Assembly: GCF_000264765.2 (NCBI RefSeq)
Contig: NZ_CP006664.1
Coordinates: forward strand, 2,914,001 to 2,978,000
DNA: 64,000 bases
Origin: Edwardsiella anguillarum ET080813
GTDB lineage: Bacteria > Pseudomonadota > Gammaproteobacteria > Enterobacterales > Enterobacteriaceae
Direction: 5' to 3'
Within the stretch, counting starts at the first letter, position 1, and each line of letters opens with the position of its first letter. Below the pieces are notes generated by a model. It searched no databases and was not told the origin of the DNA. It saw only the letters and a program-made list of their open reading frames with translations. Positions 11,972 to 22,253 of this stretch are shown here, one piece after another. The translations under genes were made by a program, and so were the position numbers.

Positions 11972-12391
11972 GTGAAACCTGCTGCCCGTCGCCGCGCCCG
12001 TGAGTGTGCTGTCCAGGCACTCTACTCTTGGCAGATCTCTAAAAACGACATCGCCGATGTCGAATACCAGTTTCTGTCAGAGCAGGACGTGAAAGATGTT
12101 GACGTTAACTATTTCCGTGAGCTGTTGTCCGGTGTGGCAAGCAATGCGGACTATCTGGATGGCCTGATGGCACCCGTGCTGTCACGTCAGCTGGAGGAGC
12201 TGGGACAGGTTGAGAGAGCTATCCTGCGCGTGTCCATCTATGAGCTGAGCAAGCGTCAGGATGTCCCTTATAAAGTGGCCATCAATGAAGGCATTGAGCT
12301 GGCAAAAACCTTTGGCGCCGAAGACAGCCACAAGTTTGTCAACGGCGTATTGGATAAGGTTGCACCGCAGGTGCGTCCGAACCGTAAATAA
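11972..12391 (+). CDS. nusB: Transcription antitermination factor NusB
   Basis: All-helical RNA-binding factor that joins NusE on boxA in rRNA antitermination complexes. GTG start at 11972, as in E. coli, after AAGGGGAA; 139 aa. Conserved segments include [15 protein letters not shown] and [18 protein letters not shown] compact hairpin follows, which would reduce read-through into thiL. Confidence 0.97.
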   Translation: MKPAARRRARECAVQALYSWQISKNDIADVEYQFLSEQDVKDVDVNYFRELLSGVASNADYLDGLMAPVLSRQLEELGQVERAILRVSIYELSKRQDVPYKVAINEGIELAKTFGAEDSHKFVNGVLDKVAPQVRPNRK

Positions 12392-12440
12392 TTATCGCGG
12401 GTCGTCCGCTCGGCCTTATGGGGCCTGACAGCTACGCAAC

Positions 12441-12464
12441 AGGCCGGTTTTCCGGCCTTTTTTT
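12441..12464 (+). terminator. Terminator between nusB and thiL
   Basis: AGGCCGG/CCGGCCT stem with a TTTT loop and a following seven-T run. It lies between nusB and thiL, which are otherwise an operon in E. coli, so it may attenuate rather than fully stop. Confidence 0.8.
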
Positions 12465-12500
12465 CGGCTGTGCGACCGGCCCGATCGCAGGAAACAAGCT

Positions 12501-13472
12501 ATGGCACACGGTGAATTTGATCTGATAGCCCGTTACTTTAACCGTCGGTGCACCCCGCGACACGATGTCCAGCGTGGTATCGGCGATGACTGTGCGCTGC
12601 TGTCGGTGTCGGAAAAACAGTGGGTGGCCGTCAGCAGCGATACGCTGGTCAGCGGCATTCATTTCTTGCCAGAGATTGATCCGGCCGATCTCGGCTATAA
12701 ATCCCTGGCGGTAAACATCAGCGATTTGGCGGCGATGGGCGCCGATCCTGCCTGGGTATCGCTGGCGCTGACCCTGCCCGCGGTGGATGAACCCTGGCTG
12801 CAGGCTTTCAGCGATGCCCTGTTTGAGCAGTTAGACTACTACGGCATGCAGCTGATCGGGGGAGACACAACCCGCGGCCCGTTGAGCCTGACCTATACCG
12901 TTCAAGGATTGGTGCCGGCCGGCCGGGCGCTGCTGCGCAGCGGTGCCCGGGTGGGCGACTGGATCTATGTCACCGGGACGCTGGGCGACAGCGCCGCGGG
13001 GCTAGCGCTGCTGCAAGCGCGTCTGACGGTGGCCGATGAGGCCGATCGGCGCTATCTGCTCGGGCGCCACCTGCGCCCGCAGCCGCGGGTGCTGCAGGGG
13101 CAGGCGCTGCGCGATCTGGCCAGCGCCGCCATCGATATTTCCGACGGGCTGATCGCCGATCTGGGCCACATCCTTAAGGCCAGCGACTGCGGGGCCCATC
13201 TGTACCTGGATAAGCTGCCGCTGTCGGCGGAGCTGATGCGCCACGCCGACGCCGAAACCTGTCAGAACTGGGCGCTGGGCGGCGGCGAAGACTATGAACT
13301 GTGCTTCACCGTGCCGGAGATGTACCGCGGCGCGCTGGATATGGCGCTCGCCCAGCTGGGGTGCCGCTATACCTGCATCGGGCAGATGGCGCCGGCGTCG
13401 GAGGGCATATGCCTGTGGCGCGGGGATCGTCAGGTGACGCTGGATATACAGGGGTTCGATCACTTTGGCTAA
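12501..13472 (+). CDS. thiL: Thiamine-monophosphate kinase ThiL
   Basis: Phosphorylates thiamine monophosphate to the active diphosphate using ATP. It is 323 aa, of the PurM/AIR-synthetase-like fold, with metal and nucleotide motifs [38 protein letters not shown] and [10 protein letters not shown]. The ATG at 12501 follows CAGGAAAC. Its last 8 bases overlap the start of pgpA in another frame, implying coupling. Confidence 0.96.
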   Translation: MAHGEFDLIARYFNRRCTPRHDVQRGIGDDCALLSVSEKQWVAVSSDTLVSGIHFLPEIDPADLGYKSLAVNISDLAAMGADPAWVSLALTLPAVDEPWLQAFSDALFEQLDYYGMQLIGGDTTRGPLSLTYTVQGLVPAGRALLRSGARVGDWIYVTGTLGDSAAGLALLQARLTVADEADRRYLLGRHLRPQPRVLQGQALRDLASAAIDISDGLIADLGHILKASDCGAHLYLDKLPLSAELMRHADAETCQNWALGGGEDYELCFTVPEMYRGALDMALAQLGCRYTCIGQMAPASEGICLWRGDRQVTLDIQGFDHFG

Positions 13473-13974
13473 AACGACGAAGCAACAGCAGCGGGCGGCC
13501 AAGGCGCGTCTGCGGATGGGGAATCCCTGGCACCTGCTGGCGACCGGGTTTGGCAGCGGTCTGAGCCCGCTGGTGCCCGGTACCATGGGATCGATCGCCG
13601 CCATCCCGTTCTGGCTGCTGCTCGTGCAGCTGCCGCTGTCGCTGTATATCGTGGTTCTGCTGCTGAGCATTGCGCTCGGCACCTACCAGTGTCACCGCAC
13701 CGCGCGTGATATGGGGGTACACGATCACGGCAGTATCGTGTGGGATGAGTTTGTCGGTATGTGGATCACCCTGATGGCGGTGCCGGCGCTGGAGTGGCGC
13801 TGGGTGCTGGCCGGGCTGGTGATCTTTCGGGTACTGGACATGTGGAAACCCTGGCCTATCCGCTGGTTTGACCGCAACGTGCACGGCGGCTGGGGCATTA
13901 TGGTCGATGACATCGTCGCCGGGGTGCTGTCGGCGCTGCTGCTGTGGCTGGCCGGGTACTATGGCATACGCTGA
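13465..13974 (+). CDS. pgpA: Phosphatidylglycerophosphatase A
   Basis: Inner-membrane phosphatase that makes phosphatidylglycerol from its phosphate. It starts with TTG at 13465, inside the end of thiL (8-bp overlap), giving 169 aa against about 172 in E. coli. Motifs are [31 protein letters not shown] and [12 protein letters not shown], with several membrane segments. TTG is the only upstream start that keeps the conserved [13 protein letters not shown] region; an internal ATG before MGNPWH is the alternative. A strong terminator separates it from convergent dxs. Confidence 0.93.
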   Translation: MAKTTKQQQRAAKARLRMGNPWHLLATGFGSGLSPLVPGTMGSIAAIPFWLLLVQLPLSLYIVVLLLSIALGTYQCHRTARDMGVHDHGSIVWDEFVGMWITLMAVPALEWRWVLAGLVIFRVLDMWKPWPIRWFDRNVHGGWGIMVDDIVAGVLSALLLWLAGYYGIR

Positions 13975-14009
13975 GTCAGCGGCTGACGCGACGCGTCGGA
14001 TGAGGTAAC

Positions 14010-14036
14010 AAAGGGGCCGCAGCGCGGCCCCTTTTT
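14010..14036. terminator. Bidirectional terminator between pgpA and dxs
   Basis: AAAGGGGCCGC/GCGGCCCCTTTTT stem with a 3-nt loop, symmetrical between the convergent pgpA and dxs genes. Confidence 0.9.
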
Positions 14037-14054
14037 GTCAGCTAGTGGCGGGCG

Positions 14055-15920
14055 TTAACACGCCAGCCAGGCCTCCAGCTGCGCGAGGATGCCGTCGGCG
14101 TCCAGCTGCAGATCGCGGCGGATCTCCTCCTGGCTGCCCTGGGGAACAAAGCTGTCCTGCAGGCCGATGTTGAGCACCGGTCGCGGCAGGCGTAGCTGCA
14201 TCAGCAGCTCATTGACGCCGCTGCCGGCGCCGCCCATGACGGCGTTCTCCTCCAGGGTGACCAGGTAGTCGTGCTGCTCGGCCAGGCTGCGCACCAGCGC
14301 GTCATCCAGCGGTTTAACAAAGCGCATGTCGGCGACGCTGGCGTTCAGACGCTCGGCGGCCTCCAGCGCCTGCGGCAGCAGGGTGCCGAAGTTGAGGATA
14401 GCGATGCGCTCGCCGCGGCGGCGCAGGACGCCCTTACCGATCGGCAGGGCCTGCGGCGGCGTCAGCGGTACGCCGGTGCCGGTGCCGCGCGGATAGCGCA
14501 CCGCCGAGGGCCCCTCGCGGTATTCATAGCCGGTCTGCAGCATTTGACGGCATTCGTTCTCATCGCTCGGGGTCATGATCACCAGATTGGGGATGCAGCG
14601 CAGGAACGAGAGATCAAAGGCCCCCTGATGGGTCTGTCCGTCGGCGCCGACGATCCCGCCGCGGTCGATGGCGAACAGCACCGGCAGCCGCTGGATGGCG
14701 ACGTCGTGGATCACCTGATCGTAGGCTCGCTGCAGGAAACTGGAATAGATTGCGACCACCGGATGATAGCCGCCAATGGCCAGCCCTGCGCCAAAGGTAA
14801 CGGCGTGCTGTTCGGCGATCGCAACGTCGAAGAACTGCTGCGGGTATTCGCGGGAGAAGCGCACCATCCCGGAGCCCTCGCGCATCGCCGGGGTGATCCC
14901 CATCAGCTTTTCATCATTGAGCGCTGTTTCACACAGCCAATCGCCGAAAATCTTGGAGTAGGTCGGCAGGGTTCCGCTGCTTTTGGGCAGGGTTCCAGAG
15001 GCCGGGTCGAACTTGGGTACCGCGTGCCAGCTGATGGGATCCTTTTCCGCCGGGGCGTAGCCCTTGCCCTTTTTGGTCATGATATGCAGCAGCTGCGGGC
15101 CCTTCAGGCCGCGCATGTTCTTCAGGGTGGCGACCAGCGCCTGCACATCATGGCCATCCACCGGGCCGATATAGTTAAAGCCCAGCTCCTCGAACAGGGT
15201 GCCCGGCACAACCATGCCTTTGAGATGCTCTTCGGTACGCTTGACCAGTTCTTTGATCGGCGGTAGCCCGGAAAGGACTTTCTTGCCGCCTTCGCGCAGG
15301 CTGGCGTACAGCTTGCCGGAGAGCAGCTGGGCCAGGTGGTTGTTCAGGGCGCCGACGTTTTCGGAGATCGACATTTCATTGTCGTTCAGCACCACCAGCA
15401 TATCGGCCTTGATATCGCCGGCGTGATTCATGGCCTCAAAGGCCATCCCCGCGGTCATGGCGCCATCGCCGATGACGCAGACGGTACGGCGGCCCAGCCC
15501 TTCGCGCTCGGCGGCGACGGCCATGCCCAGCCCGGCGCTGATGGAGGTCGACGAGTGGCCGACGCTCAGCACGTCATATTCGCTCTCGTCCCGCCAGGGG
15601 AACGGATGCAGCCCGCCCTTCTGGCGGATGGTGGCGATGCGGTCGCGCCGCCCGGTCAGGATCTTGTGCGGGTAGGCCTGATGACCGACGTCCCAGATCA
15701 GCGAGTCGAACGGCGTGTTATAGACATAGTGCAGTGCCACGGTCAGCTCGACGGCCCCCAGGCCGGAGGCGAAGTGCCCGCTGGAGCGGCTGACGCTGTT
15801 CAGCAGATACTGGCGCAGCTCATCGCACAGCGTCGGCAAACTCTCTTTGGGCAACAGGCGCAGATCGTCGGGATCCTGCACCAGCGCCAGCGTTGGGTAT
15901 TTGGCAATATCAAAACTCAT
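14055..15920 (-). CDS. dxs: 1-deoxy-D-xylulose-5-phosphate synthase Dxs
   Basis: Thiamine-diphosphate enzyme joining pyruvate and glyceraldehyde-3-phosphate at the entry to the MEP isoprenoid pathway. I chose the ATG at 15920 ([13 protein letters not shown]), giving 621 aa against 620 in E. coli; the frame is open to 15968. The ThDP motif runs from GDGAMTAG to LNDNEMSI, and the catalytic Glu lies in [12 protein letters not shown]. It lies downstream of ispA and xseB, all on the minus strand. The yajO gene that follows in E. coli is absent. Confidence 0.97.
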   Translation of the reverse strand: MSFDIAKYPTLALVQDPDDLRLLPKESLPTLCDELRQYLLNSVSRSSGHFASGLGAVELTVALHYVYNTPFDSLIWDVGHQAYPHKILTGRRDRIATIRQKGGLHPFPWRDESEYDVLSVGHSSTSISAGLGMAVAAEREGLGRRTVCVIGDGAMTAGMAFEAMNHAGDIKADMLVVLNDNEMSISENVGALNNHLAQLLSGKLYASLREGGKKVLSGLPPIKELVKRTEEHLKGMVVPGTLFEELGFNYIGPVDGHDVQALVATLKNMRGLKGPQLLHIMTKKGKGYAPAEKDPISWHAVPKFDPASGTLPKSSGTLPTYSKIFGDWLCETALNDEKLMGITPAMREGSGMVRFSREYPQQFFDVAIAEQHAVTFGAGLAIGGYHPVVAIYSSFLQRAYDQVIHDVAIQRLPVLFAIDRGGIVGADGQTHQGAFDLSFLRCIPNLVIMTPSDENECRQMLQTGYEYREGPSAVRYPRGTGTGVPLTPPQALPIGKGVLRRRGERIAILNFGTLLPQALEAAERLNASVADMRFVKPLDDALVRSLAEQHDYLVTLEENAVMGGAGSGVNELLMQLRLPRPVLNIGLQDSFVPQGSQEEIRRDLQLDADGILAQLEAWLAC

Positions 15921-15995
15921 TAGCGGCTCATGTCTGCGTATTCGTGTGACAACGCCCGTCGTGCGCACAGGCCGACGGAAATTGTTATTATGGCG

Positions 15996-16901
15996 TTAAT
16001 TATCGCGCTCAACGATAAAACTGGCTAAGGATTTTAGCGCCTGCGTATCCAGGTTGTGGCATTGTTCAAGCTCTGCCAGCGCCTGCAGCGCCTCGTCCAG
16101 CAGCATCGCAGCCTTCTGCCGCGCCTGATCCAGGCCGAGCAGGGCTGGATAGGTGCTCTTGTCCAGCTGCTGATCCGCCCCCTGGCGCTTGCCGGTTTTG
16201 CTGCTGTCGCCCACCACATCCAAAATGTCATCCTGTACCTGGAACGCCAGACCGATGGCGGCGGCGTAGCGGTCAAGGGCCGGCAGGGCGCTCCGTCCGG
16301 CATCACCGCCGGCCAGGGCTCCCATGCGCACCGCACAGCGGATCAGCGCCCCGGTTTTATGGCGATGGATCTGTTCCAGCGCCGCCAGCGCCACGTGTCG
16401 CCCTTCTGCCTCCAGATCGAGCGCCTGACCACCGCACATGCCGGCGACGCCGCTGGCGTGGGCCAGCTCGCTCAGCATCTGTAGCCGGTCGCGATCGGCT
16501 ACGCCGGGCATCGGGCCATCGGCCAGAATGGAAAAGGCCAGGGTCTGCAGCGCGTCGCCGGCCAGTATGGCATGGGCCTCGCCAAACTTGATATGGCAGG
16601 TCGGCTGGCCGCGGCGCAGATCGTCATCGTCCATCGCGGGTAGATCGTCGTGCAGCAGCGAGTAGGCGTGAATGCACTCAACGGCGGCGGCCGGTGCGTC
16701 CAGCGCCGTCGGCGAGCAGCCAAACAGGCCTCCGGTGGCGTACACCAGATAGGGGCGCAGGCGCTTGCCGCCCAGCAGGGTGCCGTAGCGCATGGCGCCC
16801 ACCAGCGGTCCGTCGGCAAAGGGCAGGGTATCCAGCGCCTGGATCAGCGCCGCATCCGCCCGCTGGCGGCAGGTTTTCATCTGTTGTTCAAAAGACGCCA
16901 T
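15996..16901 (-). CDS. ispA: Farnesyl diphosphate synthase IspA
   Basis: Condenses isopentenyl diphosphate with dimethylallyl and geranyl diphosphates to give FPP. It is 301 aa (299 in E. coli). The first aspartate-rich motif is in HDDLPAMDDDDLRRG, and the second is QVQDDILDVVGD. The start lies 3 bp after the xseB stop, and dxs follows after 75 bp, so xseB-ispA-dxs is a likely operon feeding isoprenoid synthesis. Confidence 0.97.
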   Translation of the reverse strand: MASFEQQMKTCRQRADAALIQALDTLPFADGPLVGAMRYGTLLGGKRLRPYLVYATGGLFGCSPTALDAPAAAVECIHAYSLLHDDLPAMDDDDLRRGQPTCHIKFGEAHAILAGDALQTLAFSILADGPMPGVADRDRLQMLSELAHASGVAGMCGGQALDLEAEGRHVALAALEQIHRHKTGALIRCAVRMGALAGGDAGRSALPALDRYAAAIGLAFQVQDDILDVVGDSSKTGKRQGADQQLDKSTYPALLGLDQARQKAAMLLDEALQALAELEQCHNLDTQALKSLASFIVERDN

Positions 16902-16904
16902 GGC

Positions 16905-17147
16905 TTACTCTTGTTCCGCATTGAAAGGCGATAGCGGGGCATCCTGATCGTCGCTGAGCAGGATTTTAACGCGCTGTTCTGCCTGCTGCAGGGTCTGCTG
17001 TCCCTGGCGGGCCAGGCGGACGCCGCGCTCGAACTCGCTGAGCGCCTCCTCCAGCGGCAGATCGCCGGACTCGAGGCGTACCACTATCTGTTCCAGTTCG
17101 CTAAGTGCCTGTTCAAATGCCGGTGCGGCGGGTGCTTTCTTGGCCAT
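16905..17147 (-). CDS. xseB: Exodeoxyribonuclease VII small subunit XseB
   Basis: Small helical subunit of ExoVII, which degrades single-stranded DNA together with XseA encoded elsewhere. The ATG at 17147 ([15 protein letters not shown]) gives 80 aa, exactly the E. coli length; the longer frame to 17210 lacks homology. The conserved core is [19 protein letters not shown] and [13 protein letters not shown]. It is the first gene of xseB-ispA-dxs, divergent from thiI. Confidence 0.96.
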   Translation of the reverse strand: MAKKAPAAPAFEQALSELEQIVVRLESGDLPLEEALSEFERGVRLARQGQQTLQQAEQRVKILLSDDQDAPLSPFNAEQE

Positions 17148-17360
17148 ATTCTCTTTACTTGGTTGCTGGCAAAACGGCGGACGGGTCCGTGGCTCGGCAA
17201 GATTCTGCATCTGCCGGCGTACATGTTCGCACCGTTTTGGCTAACTTAGTGGTATACTGCGCGCCCTGTGCTCGGCACGGCGCTGCATTCTACAGAAAGC
17301 GCGCCCGTGCAGTGTAAGCCCTTTTAACGCATATCTCGACGACTATTAGCCACGACCGCC

Positions 17361-18809
17361 ATGAAGTTTATCATTAAATTATTCCCGGAAATCACCATCA
17401 AAAGCCAGTCCGTACGCCTGCGCTTTATTAAAATCCTGACCGGGAATATCCGCAACGTGTTGAAACCGTTGGTTGAAGATGTGGCGGTAACGCGCCATTG
17501 GGATCATATCGAAGTTCGGGCCAAAGAGGAAAGCCGCCGCGACCTGGTTCGCGATGCCTTAACCCGGATCCCGGGTATTCATCACATTTTAGAGGTGGAG
17601 GATCATCCCTACACCGACATGCACGACATCTTTGAGCAGACGCTGGCGATGTACCGCGAACAGCTAGAAGAGAAAACCTTCTGCGTACGCGTGAAGCGGC
17701 GTGGTAAGCACGAATTCACCTCGATTGAGGTGGAGCGCTATGTCGGCGGCGGCCTGAATCAGAATATCCCCAGCGCCCGGGTTCGTCTGAATCACCCCGA
17801 GGTGACGGTTAACCTGGAGATTGAAGACGATCGCCTGCTACTGGTGCGCGGTCGCTTTGAGGGCCAAGGGGGCTACCCCATCGGTACCCAGGAGGATGTT
17901 CTGTCGCTGATCTCCGGCGGCTTTGACTCCGGGGTTTCCAGCTACATGCTGATGCGCCGCGGCTGCCGGGTGCACTACTGCTTCTTCAACCTGGGCGGCT
18001 CGGCGCATGAAATCGGCGTAAAACAGGTGGCGCACTACCTATGGAACCGGTTCGGCAGCTCACACCGGGTGCGCTTTGTCGCCATCGACTTTGCACCGGT
18101 GGTCGGCGAGATCCTGGAGAAGGTGGACGACGGCCAGATGGGCGTGGTGCTGAAGCGCATGATGGTGCGCGCCGCGTCTCGGGTCGCCGAGCGCTACGGC
18201 ATTCAGGCGCTGGTGACCGGGGAGGCGCTGGGACAAGTCTCCAGCCAGACCCTGACCAACCTGCGTCTGATCGACGGCGTGAGCGATACGCTGGTACTGC
18301 GCCCGCTGATCGCCCACGACAAAGAGCATATCATCCGCTTGGCGCGCCAGATCGGTACCGAGGACTTCGCCAAGACCATGCCGGAGTTCTGCGGGGTGAT
18401 CTCCAAGAGCCCGACCGTGAAGGCGGTGAAGGCGAAGATCGAGGCGGAGGAGACCCACTTCGATTTCGCGATCCTGGAGCGGGTGGTCGATGAGGCGCAG
18501 ACGCTGGATATCCGCGATATCGCGCGTCAGACCGAGGCCGAGGTGGTGGAGGTCGAGACCATCGCGTCGCTGGAGCAGGGCGATGTGGTGCTGGATATCC
18601 GCGCGCCGGATGAGCAGGAGGCGAAGCCGTTGCAGCTGGCGGACAGCGAGGTGGTATGCCTGCCGTTTTATAAGCTGGCCAACGCCTTCGGCGATCTGGA
18701 TCAGCGCCGCCGCTATGTGCTGTACTGCGATCGCGGGGTGATGAGCCGTCTGCAGGCGCTGTATCTGAAAGAGCAGGGCTACGACAACGTACGCGTTTAC
18801 CGGCCTTAA
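17361..18809 (+). CDS. thiI: tRNA 4-thiouridylation and thiamine sulfur transferase ThiI
   Basis: Makes 4-thiouridine at tRNA position 8 and feeds sulfur into the thiamine thiazole. It is 482 aa as in E. coli: an N-terminal ferredoxin-like/THUMP region (to about 165), a PP-loop ATPase with [12 protein letters not shown], and a C-terminal rhodanese domain whose catalytic Cys is in [10 protein letters not shown] second conserved Cys is in PEFCGV. Its stop codon overlaps that of the convergent nikO by 4 bp. Confidence 0.97.
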   Translation: MKFIIKLFPEITIKSQSVRLRFIKILTGNIRNVLKPLVEDVAVTRHWDHIEVRAKEESRRDLVRDALTRIPGIHHILEVEDHPYTDMHDIFEQTLAMYREQLEEKTFCVRVKRRGKHEFTSIEVERYVGGGLNQNIPSARVRLNHPEVTVNLEIEDDRLLLVRGRFEGQGGYPIGTQEDVLSLISGGFDSGVSSYMLMRRGCRVHYCFFNLGGSAHEIGVKQVAHYLWNRFGSSHRVRFVAIDFAPVVGEILEKVDDGQMGVVLKRMMVRAASRVAERYGIQALVTGEALGQVSSQTLTNLRLIDGVSDTLVLRPLIAHDKEHIIRLARQIGTEDFAKTMPEFCGVISKSPTVKAVKAKIEAEETHFDFAILERVVDEAQTLDIRDIARQTEAEVVEVETIASLEQGDVVLDIRAPDEQEAKPLQLADSEVVCLPFYKLANAFGDLDQRRRYVLYCDRGVMSRLQALYLKEQGYDNVRVYRP

Positions 18810-19561
18810 GCGCTTCTCTCCTCTATGTTGCCGTCCAGCCTCGCTTGCAGGCTGAGCGGCAACGTCAACCCATACGCCTCCAGCAGCGTCTCATCACGCA
18901 GGATCTGCGCCGTCGCGCCTTGGGCTGCAATACGTCCACTGCAGAGCACCAGCGTTCGTTGGGTCGTCTGTAGGGCCAAATCGAGATCGTGGGTGGCGAG
19001 CAGCAGGGCGCTATTCAGGCTATTCAAATGATGGATCAAGGTACGACGTGCCTGCGGATCGAGCGCCGCGCTGGGCTCATCCAACAGGAGTAGAGCTGGA
19101 TCCGCGATCAATAATGTGGCTAGCGCCGCGCGTTGCTGTTCGCCGCCCGACAGGTGATGGGGCGGCCGATCGAGTAGCGGCAGAAGGCCGAAGGTGGTGG
19201 CGATCTGTTGGATCCGCTGTTGATGTGCCACCTCACTCAGCGGACTGTCACCGATCGACAGCGCTAATTCCTCACGCAGCGATGGCAGAATCAACTGACA
19301 CTCTTGGCGCTGGAACAACAGGCCTAGGCGTTGCCCCGCGCGCCGGGGCTGGCCGATGCAGGAGATCCCCTCCACCTTGATACTTCCTGCTCTAGGGGTC
19401 AAGCAGCCGCACAGGTGTAGCAACAGTGACGACTTGCCGCTGCCGTTGGCACCAATCAGGGCGACCTTTTCTCCATGGTGAATAGTCAGGTTGACATTAC
19501 GTAGCACCGGTAATGCTTGATAGGCGACGGTGAGGTGTTCAACCTGGAGCAAGATAGACAC
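18806..19561 (-). CDS. nikO: ECF nickel/cobalt importer ATP-binding subunit (NikO/CbiO type)
   Basis: ATPase of an energy-coupling-factor metal importer, 251 aa. Walker A is GANGSGKSS (Lys43), the Q-loop region is [10 protein letters not shown], the signature is LSGGEQQR, Walker B is [12 protein letters not shown], and the H-loop is ATHDLD. It is the last gene of a minus-strand set with NikQ, NikM, NikL and NikK, overlapping nikQ by 23 bp. Nickel is preferred over cobalt because of the NikR operator upstream. E. coli has no genes at this thiI-yajL site. Confidence 0.88.
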   Translation of the reverse strand: MSILLQVEHLTVAYQALPVLRNVNLTIHHGEKVALIGANGSGKSSLLLHLCGCLTPRAGSIKVEGISCIGQPRRAGQRLGLLFQRQECQLILPSLREELALSIGDSPLSEVAHQQRIQQIATTFGLLPLLDRPPHHLSGGEQQRAALATLLIADPALLLLDEPSAALDPQARRTLIHHLNSLNSALLLATHDLDLALQTTQRTLVLCSGRIAAQGATAQILRDETLLEAYGLTLPLSLQARLDGNIEERSA

Positions 19562-20312
19562 GTTCTCCTCCTATGAATAACAGCAGTGTCAAGAGGATCA
19601 GGGCGAGCGTCATGCTGTCGCGCCGGCGCCAATGCAGATGTCGGCGGATGTCGTAGCGCGGCATTGCGGGTTTGCAGCACAGGGCGAGGCGAACATCCTC
19701 TGCATGGCGAGTGGCGTAGACCAGTACGGAGCCGAGCATACAGGCGTAGATCCACATCCTGGTGCGTAACGTTAGACGCTGACGCGCCGGCGCGCGCAGC
19801 TGCAAGGCTTGCAGGCTGGCACGTAGATAGCGCGCTAAGGTGCTGAGGTGGCGGAAGGTGAGTAGCAGCAGCGAGACGGTGTTGGCCGGTACGCGCATCC
19901 CCTGCAATGCGGCACCTAATGTTGTGGTATCGAGCCCGGCACAAAAGAAGAGTAGGAATGCCAGTGATACGTTGGATTTGAGGGTCAACAGCCATGCGAG
20001 TGTGATGCCTGGATGTAATGGTACCGCTAGTCCTGGGGGCCAGCTAGCGCCTGCGACGCTAAAGGGTAGGGTGAGCCAGAGAAATAGCATCAAGATATTT
20101 AAAGGAATAAAGGCACGATAGGCGCCCCGCGGCAGTGGGGTGAGCAGCAGAGCGAGTGCGGCCAGGGCACCCCAAACGGCGACGAATTGTGGGGTGAGGC
20201 TCTGTACTACGCCAGCGCTGACTAACAGCGCGCCACCGAGCCGGCAACGTGGATCCCAGCCATAGCGTGGCTTGGCCGAGAGCGTGGATCGAGGGGCGTT
20301 AAAAGAGAACAT
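19539..20312 (-). CDS. nikQ: ECF nickel/cobalt importer transmembrane subunit (NikQ/CbiQ type)
   Basis: The T component that couples the ATPase to the metal-binding S component. It is 257 aa with about five hydrophobic segments and the usual cytoplasmic coupling region, including LRASLQALQLRA before the last helices. Its start codon shares one base with the nikM stop, and its end overlaps nikO, so translation of the three genes is likely coupled. Family assignment rests on the overall pattern and gene order; substrate is inferred from neighbours. Confidence 0.82.
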   Translation of the reverse strand: MFSFNAPRSTLSAKPRYGWDPRCRLGGALLVSAGVVQSLTPQFVAVWGALAALALLLTPLPRGAYRAFIPLNILMLFLWLTLPFSVAGASWPPGLAVPLHPGITLAWLLTLKSNVSLAFLLFFCAGLDTTTLGAALQGMRVPANTVSLLLLTFRHLSTLARYLRASLQALQLRAPARQRLTLRTRMWIYACMLGSVLVYATRHAEDVRLALCCKPAMPRYDIRRHLHWRRRDSMTLALILLTLLLFIGGERVYLAPG

Positions 20313-20917
20313 TAGCGGAGGCTACCGGTGAGCAGTTCGGGAGCGACCCGCTTCAGGAACAGAAAGGCAAACAGGGTGATCCCTCCCTCCAGCAGCGCCA
20401 GCGGTAGATTGGCGATGAACAGTAGCGTGGCCGTTGAGGCAAGGGTGGCGTGGCTCCAGGTGAGTGCCAGATAGATGAGTACGGCAGCGATGACGATGGG
20501 TAAGGCACCGCAGAGAAAGGCGATGCCAGACGCCAGCCGGCCGGGGCGTCGCAACCCAGGAGTCAGTGGCAGGCAGCCCAGTAGCGCTGCGCCGCCCATG
20601 ACGCTGGCATTGACCCCGAGCGACAAGAGGCCACCGAATTGAAAGAGTATCGCCTGTAGTGCCAGGGCGATGAAGATGGCGGGAAAAGCGCTCCAGCCGA
20701 GGATGATCCCCATAACGCCGAGCAGAGTGAAGTGTATCGAGCTGGCCCCCAGAGGGATGCGTACCAACGAGGCCAGAAAGAAAGCGCTGCTCAGGACGGC
20801 GATACGCGGTAGCTGTTGCGTAGAGGTGTGCCGCAGCGCCAGCATTGCCAGTAGCGCGCTACACCCCCAGCCGGAAAAGATCACCGGTAGCGTTAAGATC
20901 CCTTCACTGATGTGCAT
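20312..20917 (-). CDS. nikM: ECF nickel/cobalt importer substrate-binding subunit (NikM/CbiM type)
   Basis: Membrane S component that binds Ni(II) or Co(II). I chose the ATG at 20917 so that the protein begins Met-His-Ile-Ser-Glu-Gly: in NikM/CbiM proteins the free N terminus and His2 form part of the metal site. A second expected ligand is His62 in GASSIHFTLLG. Length is 201 aa with six to seven membrane helices. The longer frame to 20935 would bury this N terminus. It overlaps nikL by 14 bp. Confidence 0.86.
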   Translation of the reverse strand: MHISEGILTLPVIFSGWGCSALLAMLALRHTSTQQLPRIAVLSSAFFLASLVRIPLGASSIHFTLLGVMGIILGWSAFPAIFIALALQAILFQFGGLLSLGVNASVMGGAALLGCLPLTPGLRRPGRLASGIAFLCGALPIVIAAVLIYLALTWSHATLASTATLLFIANLPLALLEGGITLFAFLFLKRVAPELLTGSLR

Positions 20918-21386
20918 GTGTGTTTTTCCGCCCATGGTGACGCGTCATATAGCCGACGGCGGCGTAGATATTAATGAGTAAGCTAACGCCGAGTAGCGCG
21001 CGTAACGGCATGGAGAAGCGGGAGAAGAGGCCGCCATTTAGCGGTTGGGGCTCCGCTTTGACCGCCTGTTGTGTCACTTTAAGGGGGTGATTGAGCGCAT
21101 GTCCCATACCGTCGCGCATCTCCAGACGCCATTCACCACTCTGGTTGGGGACGAAGGCGAAGCGCCCCAGGCGATCGGTACGTCCGTTCTGATATTCGGT
21201 GGTGGCATTATCGGGTGCATAGAGTTTGATCTGGGCGAAGGGGGCGGCGTCACCGGTGGAATAGCCGAACTGTACCACTTGCGCCTGATCGCTGCTCAGA
21301 TCGCGCACTAGCACGCTATGTGCACCAACCGGCGCGACCAGCGCCCCCAATAGGGGGAGTAACATCCAGATTGCGATAGAACGCAT
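20904..21386 (-). CDS. nikL: ECF nickel importer accessory membrane protein (NikL-like)
   Basis: A 160-aa protein with a signal peptide (about 1-22, ending in VGA before HSVLVRD), a periplasmic beta-rich domain, one C-terminal membrane helix (about 126-147) and a His-rich tail (RHHGRKNTHAHQ). This layout and position fit the NikL component of NikKLMQO importers, which replaces the CbiN/NikN subunit. If cleaved as predicted, the mature protein starts with His. The role is inferred from context. Confidence 0.65.
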   Translation of the reverse strand: MRSIAIWMLLPLLGALVAPVGAHSVLVRDLSSDQAQVVQFGYSTGDAAPFAQIKLYAPDNATTEYQNGRTDRLGRFAFVPNQSGEWRLEMRDGMGHALNHPLKVTQQAVKAEPQPLNGGLFSRFSMPLRALLGVSLLINIYAAVGYMTRHHGRKNTHAHQ

Positions 21387-21467
21387 GATAATTTACCTCC
21401 TCTGCCCTGTTGCCGGTCATAACTCCGCTGGAGAACGTCACGTCGTTAATTCAACTGATGGTAATTT

Positions 21468-22253
21468 TTATTCTGCGATAGGAAAGACCAGAGTTGCCCG
21501 TAAATCATGTTTATTAATATCTGATTGGGATTGTGACTGCGTTATCCCGGCATGTAACAACCATAGCCCGGGTTGTGTAATGGTAAATTCGGCGATCCCT
21601 TGTGAATCACTTTGTTGATTGGCTAGATATGTCTTATATTCTTGGGAATAACCATCGTAAGTAATGTTGATAGTGCTCTGTAGTGGTTGGCCATCTAATA
21701 ATGATTGAACTTTTACTTTTCCGTTTCCTTTAATGTCGGCAGGATTGGTGAGTAGGATTAACTCCAGTTTCTGTCCTAATACCTGCTGGTAAGTGGTATC
21801 TCCAGGGGTGGGGTTGAGTAGGGTCTTGGCGAACTTTTCATAGCGGTTAACGCTGATGACTTTTTTCCCCTGTGCTTCTAGGGTGGCACGATCGCCGGGT
21901 AACATACCTTCGGTAGTTTCACACCAGATCTGCGGTAGGCGGTGGCCAACCAGCAGCGCACTTCCTGCTTGTGGCAAGATGACTTGGGCATCAAGGGTAT
22001 TGTGCTGTGGCTGTTCATGCAGAGGAAGAGGAGTACTCACTCCACCTTGATACAAGGCGAGGGTGACATCGCTAAGATTCTCCATTTCTTCATTCACCAT
22101 AAATATATGGGAGGAGATTGCCTCGATGCGGACAGACTCACCGGCGCTCAGTTGGCTCTTCTCTGGCTTAATCAGAAACTCGTGAGCGGAGGCTGTATTC
22201 AGAATCAATAGCAGTCCTAAGGGAATAAGTAAGTGCATGGGTTTAGCTAGCAT
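21468..22253 (-). CDS. nikK: Periplasmic DUF4198 nickel-importer component (NikK-like)
   Basis: A 261-aa protein with a signal peptide ending in NTASA and a mature start HEFLIKPEKSQ, typical of DUF4198 domains. The rest is a beta-rich periplasmic domain with no C-terminal membrane anchor. The ATG at 22253 follows AGGGAGG at about 5 nt; a second Met six codons in is possible. First gene of the nik set, about 180 bp downstream of a NikR operator. It is visibly more AT-rich than nikQ and nikO. Presumably it captures metal or assists NikM. Confidence 0.68.
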   Translation of the reverse strand: MLAKPMHLLIPLGLLLILNTASAHEFLIKPEKSQLSAGESVRIEAISSHIFMVNEEMENLSDVTLALYQGGVSTPLPLHEQPQHNTLDAQVILPQAGSALLVGHRLPQIWCETTEGMLPGDRATLEAQGKKVISVNRYEKFAKTLLNPTPGDTTYQQVLGQKLELILLTNPADIKGNGKVKVQSLLDGQPLQSTINITYDGYSQEYKTYLANQQSDSQGIAEFTITQPGLWLLHAGITQSQSQSDINKHDLRATLVFPIAE

